Assembly (NCBI GenBank): GCA_965200895.1
Contig: CBDAVM010000002.1
Coordinates: 1,984,001-2,048,000 of the forward strand
Reading direction: 5' to 3'
Source of the DNA: WTFV01 sp965200895
GTDB taxonomy: Bacteria > Acidobacteriota > Vicinamibacteria > Vicinamibacterales > UBA8438
DNA length: 64,000 bases
Below are positions 58,094-64,000 of the stretch, piece by piece. The notes under the pieces are model-generated. The model worked only from the letters and a program-made list of their open reading frames with translations, had not been told where the DNA came from and made no database searches. Position 1 is the first letter of the stretch. Each line of letters starts with the position of its first letter. The position numbers and the translations under genes were made by a program.

Positions 58094-59062
58094 TCACCCC
58101 TCCCAGACGACCTCGCCGCCGACGACCCGCTCGGTACCCCCGCCACGCGCGACGAGCAGCGCGCCGTCTTCGTCAACACCGGCCGTCACGCCCCGCCGGC
58201 GCGCGCCGTCCACCTCCCACGACACCGGTCGGCCCGGGCAGCCCGGCGCGAGCGCCCGCCAGCGTGCGACCACCGGACCGGCGCCCTCCACCGCCAGCCG
58301 CAGCCGCCAGCGCCGCAGCCGAGCCAGCACCTCGGCGCAGACGGCGGCCCGGTCCACCGGCCGCCCCGCCAGCGTATCGAGCGCCGCCGCGCGCGCGACC
58401 AGTTCCGGCGGAAAGGCGCGCGCGCTCACGTTGATCCCGATGCCGACGACCGCTCCGGCGACCGGCGCTCCCGCATCCGACAGCCCTTCGGTCAGGATCC
58501 CCGCGATTTTGCGACGCGCCGGCTCGGAAACATCGTTACGCGCCGCGCACGCCACGACGTCGTTCGGCCACTTGAGCTCCGCCGCCACTCCCGTCGCCGC
58601 GCGCACCGCCTCGGCCACCGCGACGCCCGCCAGCAGCGTGATCACCGGCGGCTGCGGTCCGCGCAGGACCACCGACAGATACAGCCCGGCCGCCGCCGGC
58701 GAATCCCACACGCGCCCGTACCGGCCGCGGCCCGCGGTCTGGCGGTCGGCGAGGACCACACTCCCGTCGGGCGCGCCCGCCGCAGCCAGCGCCGCCGCCG
58801 TGTCGTTGGTCGATGCCAGCTCGGGGAACCAGCGCACGACGGTCCCGTCCAGATCGGGGTGCGCAGCGAGCGCCGCGGCCAGTTCCGACGGCAGTGCGAT
58901 ATCGTCCCCGGTGCGAAGGCCGTCACGAAGACCGGATCCCGACTCGGACTCTGCCGCCACGGCGCCGAAACCGTCCCCATGACCGGATCCCGACGGTGGC
59001 TCCGCCGGCATGGTGTCGAGGCCGCCTCGAGGTCCGGGTCCCGTCTGCTGCTCCGACGTCAT
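58094..59062 (-). CDS. birA: Biotin--[acetyl-CoA-carboxylase] ligase, monofunctional
   Basis: This 322-aa enzyme activates biotin and attaches it to BCCP. The catalytic core starts near residue 75 (VVRWFPELASTNDTAAALAA). It has the biotinyl-AMP loop DRQTAGRGRYGRVWDSPAAA, LKWPNDVVACA and AGILTE, ending with a small C-terminal domain. There is no N-terminal helix-turn-helix, so it is not a repressor. Instead about 55 N-terminal residues are Gly/Ser/Asp-rich with repeated GSGxGDG-like units. Its ATG overlaps the nadC stop by 4 nt. Confidence 0.92.
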   Translation of the reverse strand: MTSEQQTGPGPRGGLDTMPAEPPSGSGHGDGFGAVAAESESGSGLRDGLRTGDDIALPSELAAALAAHPDLDGTVVRWFPELASTNDTAAALAAAGAPDGSVVLADRQTAGRGRYGRVWDSPAAAGLYLSVVLRGPQPPVITLLAGVAVAEAVRAATGVAAELKWPNDVVACAARNDVSEPARRKIAGILTEGLSDAGAPVAGAVVGIGINVSARAFPPELVARAAALDTLAGRPVDRAAVCAEVLARLRRWRLRLAVEGAGPVVARWRALAPGCPGRPVSWEVDGARRRGVTAGVDEDGALLVARGGGTERVVGGEVVWEG

Positions 59063-59916
59063 GGTGCGGGAACCACCTCGAAGGCGATGTCGACGGCCGG
59101 CGCCGAGTGGGTCAGCGCGCCGACGGAGATGTACGTGGGGCCGAGGGCGGCCAGCGCCGGCGCCCGCGCCAGCGTGATCCCGCCCGAGACCTCGGTCTTC
59201 GCGCGTCCCCGGCAGCGGGCGACCGCCTCGGCGGTCTCGTCATCCGACAGGTTGTCGATGAGCACGATGTCGGCGCCGGCGGCCAGCGCCTCGTCGACCT
59301 CCGCGAGGCTCTGCGCCTCGACCTCGACGGGCAGGCCGTGATCGGCCGCGCGCACGCGCGCCACCGCCTCGCGCACCGAGCCGGCCAGGCGGACGTGGTT
59401 GTCCTTGATCAGCAGGCCGTCGCCAAGACCGAAGCGGTGGTTGGCGGCGCCGCCGGCGCGCACGGCGTACTTCTCCAGCGCGCGCAGCGTCGGCGTCGTC
59501 TTGCGCGTGTCGAGGATCGTCGTGCGGCCGGCCGCGGCCTCGACGTAGCGGCTCGCGACGGTGGCGATGCCGGACAACCGCTGCAGGAAGTTCAGAGCGG
59601 TCCGCTCGGCGCTGAGCAGCGCCGCGGCCGGCCCTTCGACCGTGGCGATGACCTCGCCGGCCGCGCACGACTCCCCGTCCTGCCGCCGCCCGCGCACGAC
59701 CGCCTGCGGGTCGCGCTGCCGGAACACCTCGGCGGCGACCTCGATCCCGGCGAGCATGCAGGACTGCTTCGCGCAGATTTCGCCGCGCCCGCGCTGGCCG
59801 CCGGTCACCGTGGACGCCGAGGTGACGTCACCGCCCCGCAGATCCTCCTCCAGGGCGCGACGCACGACGTCCCGGCAGACGGCCGGGTCGAGCGGCGTGA
59901 AGGTCACGGTCGTCAT
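59059..59916 (-). CDS. nadC: Nicotinate-nucleotide diphosphorylase (carboxylating)
   Basis: This 285-aa quinolinate phosphoribosyltransferase makes nicotinate mononucleotide from quinolinate and PRPP. AALLSAERTALNFLQRLSGI ATV (two parts) lies near residue 100. ILDTRKTTPTLRALEKYAVR near 134 has the RKTTP substrate motif, and GDGLLIKDNHVRLAGS near 165 follows. VEVEAQSLAEVDEALAAGAD and EVSGGITL complete the barrel. It overlaps the 52-aa ORF upstream and birA downstream by 4 nt each. Confidence 0.94.
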   Translation of the reverse strand: MTTVTFTPLDPAVCRDVVRRALEEDLRGGDVTSASTVTGGQRGRGEICAKQSCMLAGIEVAAEVFRQRDPQAVVRGRRQDGESCAAGEVIATVEGPAAALLSAERTALNFLQRLSGIATVASRYVEAAAGRTTILDTRKTTPTLRALEKYAVRAGGAANHRFGLGDGLLIKDNHVRLAGSVREAVARVRAADHGLPVEVEAQSLAEVDEALAAGADIVLIDNLSDDETAEAVARCRGRAKTEVSGGITLARAPALAALGPTYISVGALTHSAPAVDIAFEVVPAP

Positions 59917-60071
59917 GACGCAGACTCCGCAACCACCTGCCTGCGGCCGGGGTACGTCGCGCCGGCGGAGAAAGACGCCGCCGCAGCCGGGTCCACCGTC
60001 ACGGCCGCGGCCGGCGCGGAGAGAGACGCCGCCGCCGCCGGGTCCATCACCGTCATGGCCGCGGCCGTCAT
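59913..60071 (-). CDS. 52-aa alanine-rich ORF coupled to valS and nadC
   Basis: The ATG at 60071 overlaps the valS stop (ATGA) and the TGA at 59913 overlaps the nadC ATG (ATGA), so the ORF fits exactly between two genes. It encodes MTAAAMTVMDPAAAASLSAP, then a near-copy VTVDPAAAASFSAGATY, and ends RRQVVAESAS. The internal repeat has a 17-residue period (51 bp). There is no TM or known motif. Double coupling suggests that ribosomes pass through it, perhaps only as a translational bridge. Whether the peptide has a function is unknown. Confidence 0.45.
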   Translation of the reverse strand: MTAAAMTVMDPAAAASLSAPAAAVTVDPAAAASFSAGATYPGRRQVVAESAS

Positions 60072-62752
60072 GGCGCCAGCTCCGCCAGGATGCGCTCCAG
60101 CTTCTCCTGCCGCAGCCCGACCTCGGTCTCCTGGACGCGGGTGTCGCGCACCACGTCCGGGTCGGCCCGTTCGAGGAACGCCGGGTTCGCCAGCCGCCCC
60201 TGCAGGCCGGTGCGCTGCTTCGTCAGGCGGGCGAGCTCGCGCGCCACCCGCTCCGCCTCCTGCGTCCGGTCCACGATCCCGGCCAGCGGCACGTGCAGCT
60301 CGAAGCCGCGCACGATGCGGCGGACCGTGTCCGGATCGGCCCGCGGCGCCGCGTCCGCCACGTCGAGGGCGGCCAGTCCCGCGAGCCGCGTCACATGGTC
60401 CACGTGCCGGCGCAGCGTCTCCGCCGTCGCCGCGTCCAGCCCGTGGGCCAGCACGTCGATCTTCCGCGCCGGAGGCACGCCCCACTCGGAACGCACCGTG
60501 CGCACTGCCGTCACCACGTCCTGCAGCAGGGCCATGGTCGCCGCCGCATCGTCGTCCGTCCAGGCGGCCACCGGCGCCGGGAACGTCGCCAGCGTGATGG
60601 TCCGCCCCTTCCCGCCGGGAGCCGAACCGTCCGCGACGGCGCCCTCGTCGACCCGCGGCGGCAGCGCCTGCCAGACCTCCTCGGTCACGAACGGGATGAA
60701 CGGATGGAGCAGGCGCAGCAGGCGGTCGTGCACCTCCAGCAGGACGGCCAGGGCGCGTTCGCGCGCAGCACCGCCGGCCTGCAGCTCCGGTTTGACGAGC
60801 TCGATGTACCAGTCCGCGTACTCGTGCCAGAAGCCGTGGTAGAGGCGGTCGGCGGCCACATCGAAGCGGTAGCGGGTCAGCGCGTCGTCGACCTCGCCGG
60901 CCAGGGCGCTCACGCGGTGCAGCATCCAGCGGTGGATCACGTCCAGCGTGTCCGGTGGCGGCGGGGCCGGGCGTGCGGAGAGCGTCTCCGGCACGTGCAG
61001 GAGCACGAAACGCGAGGCGTTCCAGATCTTGTTGATGAACTGCCGGTAGGCTCGCAGCCGCCCTTCCGACAGCGAGATGTCCATGCCGGGCGAGGCCAGC
61101 GCAGCCAGCGTGAACCGGAACGCGTCGGCGCCGATCTCGCCCATCAGTTCGAGCGGGTCGACCACGTTGCCCTTCGACTTGCTCATCTTGCGGCCGTGGG
61201 CGTCGCGGACCAGGGAGGTGACGTACACCGAGCGGAACGGCACGTCCTGCCGGAACCACAGGCCGAGCATCATCATGCGCGCGACCCAGAAAAAGATGAT
61301 GTCGTGCGCGGTGATGAGCAGGGTCGTGGGGTAGTAGCGCGCCAGGTCGGCGGTCCGATCCGGCCAGCCCAGGGTGCTGAACGGCCACAGGCCGGAGCTG
61401 AACCAGGTGTCGAGGACATCGGTCTCCTGCCGCAGCGCGCCGCCGCAGGCGCAGGCGTCCGGCGCGCGTTCGGCGACGTGCAGTTCGCCGCACGCGTCGC
61501 AGTACCAGGCCGGGATGCGGTGCCCCCACCAGAGCTGGCGCGAGATGCACCAGTCGTGGATGTTGGTCATCCACTCGTCGTAGGTGCGCCGCCAGTTGTC
61601 GGGCGCGAAGCGGGTGTCGCCGTCGGCCACCGCCCGCAGGGCGCGTTCCGCCAACGGCTTGATGCGCACGAACCACTGCGTCGACAGCAGCGGCTCGACC
61701 ACCGTCGAGCAGCGCTCGCACTGTCCGACGGCGTGCTCGTGATCCTCGATCCCGTCGAGCAGGCCCTCGGCCTCGAGCTGCGCGACGAGCGCGGTGCGGG
61801 CGGCGAAGCGGTCCTGTCCCGCGTACGGCCCGGCCTCCTGCGTCATCCGCCCGTCCTCGTCGATGACCGACACCTGCTCGAGGCCGTGGCGCTCGCCCAT
61901 CGCGAAGTCGTTCGGATCGTGGGCCGGGGTGACCTTGACCGCCCCGGTACCGAAGGCCGGGTCGACGAAGTCGTCGGTAATGACCGGCAGCGCGCGGCCG
62001 ATGACGGGCAGCGTCAGCGTGCGGCCCACGACGGCCGCGTAGCGCTCGTCGTCCGGGTGCACGGCCACCGCGGTGTCGCCGAGCATGGTCTCCGGCCGCG
62101 TCGTCGCCACCGTGATCGCCCCCCCGCCGTCGGTGAAGGGATAGCGGATGCGCCAGAGCCGGCCGCGGGCCGGCGCGTGCACGACCTCCAGGTCCGACAG
62201 CGCGGTCCGGCAGCGCGGGCACCAGCTCACCAGGTACTTCGCGCGGTAGATGAGGTCGTCCCGGTAGAGCGTCACGAAGACGCGCCGCACCGCGCGCGAG
62301 AGATTCTCGTCGAGCGTGAACCGTTCGCGGGACCAGTCGACCGACGACCCGAGCTTGCGCATCTGGCTGGTGATCGTCCCGCGGCTCTTCGCCACCCACT
62401 CCCACACCCGCGCCTCGAAGGCCTCGCGGCCGAGGTCGTGCCGCGACTTCCCCTCGGCCGCCAACTGCTTCTCCACGACGTTCTGGGTCGCAATCCCGGC
62501 GTGGTCGGTGCCGGGCAGCCAGAGCACGTCGTGGCCGGTCATGCGCTTCCAGCGGGCGACGACGTCGGGCAGCGTCTGGTTGAGGGCGTGGCCGATGTGC
62601 AGCCAGCCGGTCACGTTCGGCGGCGGGAGCACCATGCTGAACGGCGGGCGGCCGGAGTCCGGATCGGCCCGGAACGCGCCGATCTCCTCCCAGTGCGCGT
62701 ACCACCGGGGATCGACGGCGGCGTGATCGAAGACCTTCGTCAGCTCTCGCAT
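60068..62752 (-). CDS. valS: Valyl-tRNA synthetase
   Basis: This 894-aa class I synthetase has PPPNVTGWLHIGHALNQTLP near residue 45 (HIGH) and an editing domain at about 150-360. KMSKSKGNVVDPLELMGEIG near 520 is the KMSKS loop. The anticodon-binding domain is at about 600-780, and a C-terminal coiled-coil arm (RVARELARLTKQRTGLQGRL) ends the protein. DAFRFTLAALASPGMDISLS is typical. It is the first gene of the valS-(52 aa)-nadC-birA-coaX block. The spacer to the response regulator gene (62753-62825) is empty. Confidence 0.95.
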   Translation of the reverse strand: MRELTKVFDHAAVDPRWYAHWEEIGAFRADPDSGRPPFSMVLPPPNVTGWLHIGHALNQTLPDVVARWKRMTGHDVLWLPGTDHAGIATQNVVEKQLAAEGKSRHDLGREAFEARVWEWVAKSRGTITSQMRKLGSSVDWSRERFTLDENLSRAVRRVFVTLYRDDLIYRAKYLVSWCPRCRTALSDLEVVHAPARGRLWRIRYPFTDGGGAITVATTRPETMLGDTAVAVHPDDERYAAVVGRTLTLPVIGRALPVITDDFVDPAFGTGAVKVTPAHDPNDFAMGERHGLEQVSVIDEDGRMTQEAGPYAGQDRFAARTALVAQLEAEGLLDGIEDHEHAVGQCERCSTVVEPLLSTQWFVRIKPLAERALRAVADGDTRFAPDNWRRTYDEWMTNIHDWCISRQLWWGHRIPAWYCDACGELHVAERAPDACACGGALRQETDVLDTWFSSGLWPFSTLGWPDRTADLARYYPTTLLITAHDIIFFWVARMMMLGLWFRQDVPFRSVYVTSLVRDAHGRKMSKSKGNVVDPLELMGEIGADAFRFTLAALASPGMDISLSEGRLRAYRQFINKIWNASRFVLLHVPETLSARPAPPPPDTLDVIHRWMLHRVSALAGEVDDALTRYRFDVAADRLYHGFWHEYADWYIELVKPELQAGGAARERALAVLLEVHDRLLRLLHPFIPFVTEEVWQALPPRVDEGAVADGSAPGGKGRTITLATFPAPVAAWTDDDAAATMALLQDVVTAVRTVRSEWGVPPARKIDVLAHGLDAATAETLRRHVDHVTRLAGLAALDVADAAPRADPDTVRRIVRGFELHVPLAGIVDRTQEAERVARELARLTKQRTGLQGRLANPAFLERADPDVVRDTRVQETEVGLRQEKLERILAELAP

Positions 62753-62825
62753 CGGACCGGGATCGTATCAGGAGCGGTGAAGACTCCGGTGGGCCGCGAG
62801 ACGGGGACGGGAGAGCGGGAGCGCG

Positions 62826-64000
62826 TCACTCGCCGTCGGGGGGGACGCGGGTGATCTCCTCGCGCGCGAGCCGCTCCGCAATGCGCGAGACGACCTCGGC
62901 GACCGCATCCCGCAGCACCGTATCGGTCAGCCGCTCGACGACCCGGCCGACCAGCTCGTCCATCGCCGCGGCGGGGAGCGCAGGCTCGCGGTCGGCGGGA
63001 CCGGCCGCGGCATCCGCCACCCGCAACGCGGGCGGAGCGGCGCCCTGCTCGACCGCGAGGAACGTCATGAACGACTGCGCCAGCACCGAACCGCCGGCGC
63101 CGGCCGGCGGCGACGACACAGCCGCAACCGCGGCAACCTCCGAACCGTCGCCGCCGGCCGGCGGCGACGACGCAGCCGCAGCAGGGGCCTCCGAACCGCC
63201 AGCGCCAGCCGGCGGCGACGCAGCCGCAACCGCAGCGGCCTCGGGTGTCGGCGGCGCATCGGCTCCGGTCCCTTCCGCGACCGCCTCGCCGGAAGACGCC
63301 GCGACCGGAGCGGACGGACCCGCTGTCTCCTCGGCAGGCGTCATTCCGGCGGACGCCGGAACCGGCTCGACCGCCTGCTGCGCATCCGCATCCACCGTCG
63401 CGGACGGCGCCCCCGCGGTCGAATCGCCGGCGTCCGCCGCCGACGTCTCCACCTCGAATGTTCCGGAAGGATACGTAGCCACCGCCTCGATGGTCTCGAC
63501 CGCATCCGCGTCGTCGCCGTCCGGGACGACCGCTTCCGCCCCCCCGGCGTCATTCGCGGCGGGGGTATCGCCGGCGTCCGCCTCGGGCGCGCCCGCGACC
63601 AGCGCCTCCGCTGCCAACACGGCCTCCGGTACGGCCGACGCATCCGCCGCCGGAAGATCCAGCAGCTCCCGTACCTTGCCGAGGACATGGCGCGGATCGA
63701 AGGGCTTGACGAGCACCTCGGGACGGCCGATCGCCTCGCACCGCGCCTCGTCGAGCGGCTCGAACGCCCCGGTCAGCAGCACGACCGGAATGCGGGCGCG
63801 CGCCGGGTCGCTTCTCACGAACGAGGCCACATCGTAGCCATTCTTGCCCGGCATGCGGACGTCCGCCAGGATGATGTCGGGCGCGGCGCGCTCGATGACC
63901 TCGATCGCCCGCTCTCCGTCGCCGACCGCCACGACGTCGATGTCCTCGTTGGCGAACGTCAGCTCGACCACGCGTTGGATCGTGGCGCTGTCATCGGCCA
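62826..64000 (-). CDS. Response regulator with long Ala/Pro-rich linker (5' end outside the window)
   Basis: The reading frame runs to the window edge and begins there with ADDSATIQRVVELTFANEDI, the first strand of a receiver domain with its acidic pair. The phospho-acceptor Asp is in IILADVRMPGKNGYDV, Thr in VVLLTGAF, and Lys in VLVKPFDP. Residues about 125-330 are a low-complexity Ala/Pro/Glu linker containing 51-54-bp repeats. The last about 50 residues form a predicted amphipathic helix bundle (DELVGRVVERLTDTVLRDAV, EVVSRIAERLAREEITRVPP). There is no DNA-binding domain, so output is probably by protein contact. True translation starts beyond 64000. Confidence 0.82.
   Translation of the reverse strand, partial: ADDSATIQRVVELTFANEDIDVVAVGDGERAIEVIERAAPDIILADVRMPGKNGYDVASFVRSDPARARIPVVLLTGAFEPLDEARCEAIGRPEVLVKPFDPRHVLGKVRELLDLPAADASAVPEAVLAAEALVAGAPEADAGDTPAANDAGGAEAVVPDGDDADAVETIEAVATYPSGTFEVETSAADAGDSTAGAPSATVDADAQQAVEPVPASAGMTPAEETAGPSAPVAASSGEAVAEGTGADAPPTPEAAAVAAASPPAGAGGSEAPAAAASSPPAGGDGSEVAAVAAVSSPPAGAGGSVLAQSFMTFLAVEQGAAPPALRVADAAAGPADREPALPAAAMDELVGRVVERLTDTVLRDAVAEVVSRIAERLAREEITRVPPDGE
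63091..63240. repeat. 51-54-bp coding repeats in the response-regulator linker
   Basis: Three units start at 63091, 63145 and 63196, each containing a GCCGGCGGCGACG core and ending in CTCCGAA or similar. They encode SEAPAAAASSPPAGGDG-like units on the minus strand. The lengths differ by one codon between units. Confidence 0.65.

Noticed and set aside
59913..62705. Minus-strand open frame of about 930 codons over valS
   Set aside because: Only its last 52 codons fall outside valS. The rest is an out-of-frame translation of valS without any domain.

Overview
The window is 64 kb of high-GC bacterial chromosome made almost entirely of housekeeping genes. No rRNA, tRNA, phage, insertion sequence or CRISPR array was recognised. 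The gene content indicates a Gram-negative diderm: BamA, an OmpH/Skp-like chaperone, LolC/LolD, LpxI, a FabZ-LpxA fusion, Lnt and a TonB-like protein. It makes menaquinone by the futalosine route (MqnA, MqnC, a probable MqnX deaminase, an MqnP-like prenyltransferase, UbiX, UbiE). HspR/DnaJ/DnaK, a DUF6677 protein and the overall gene style fit Acidobacteriota, probably Vicinamibacteria. That placement is inferred from gene content, not from a search.

Layout. Positions 1-1.8 kb hold two plus-strand genes (an SBF-family transporter and a small secreted protein) separated by a structured repeat. From 35.9 kb down to 1.9 kb every gene is on the minus strand, and many are joined by 1-4 nt start/stop overlaps. 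In transcription order they are: acyl-CoA dehydrogenase, meaB, methylmalonyl-CoA epimerase, mtnP, a PfkB kinase, DUF2085, DUF6677, a 57-aa membrane protein, VanZ, enoyl-CoA hydratase, ribH, nusB, lysS, lolC, lolD, clpC, bamA, ompH, fabZ-lpxA, lpxI, a Gfo/Idh oxidoreductase, an MqnE-like protein without the radical-SAM cysteines, mqnA, mqnC, mqnX, mqnP, ubiX, ubiE, a TonB-like protein, a 26-aa membrane peptide, miaA, hfq, dgt, bifunctional sat/cysC and DUF4202. Envelope biogenesis, menaquinone synthesis and central metabolism are therefore interleaved.

From 35.9 to 46.2 kb come a small beta-barrel candidate (plus), two tandem secreted paralogues of unknown function, hemW, a DnaC/IstB-like ATPase and the hspR-dnaJ-dnaK stress locus (all minus). 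dnaK is divergent from a class A penicillin-binding protein. A second copy of the structured repeat begins inside the stop codon of that PBP gene and is followed by a decayed coiled-coil/TM gene. From 46.6 to 52.6 kb the minus strand carries prfB, with a recognisable RF2 programmed +1 frameshift, then lnt, a SPOR protein, a slipin/NfeD pair and a small coiled-coil membrane protein. The genes mobA and argS (52.6-55.6 kb, plus) are translationally coupled. The right end (55.5-64 kb, minus) has valS, a coupled 52-aa ORF, nadC, birA, coaX, an unknown 306-aa protein, a repeat-rich coiled-coil protein and a truncated response regulator.

The observations most worth following are: the MqnE-like protein without its Fe-S motif; the FabZ-LpxA fusion followed by lpxI and a Gfo/Idh enzyme; a DnaJ whose HPD motif reads HPG; the two-copy RNA-like repeat whose sequence differences keep the hairpin paired; the tandem secreted paralogues; several genes shorter than 60 codons; and a run of coding minisatellites and low-complexity insertions in the last 11 kb.
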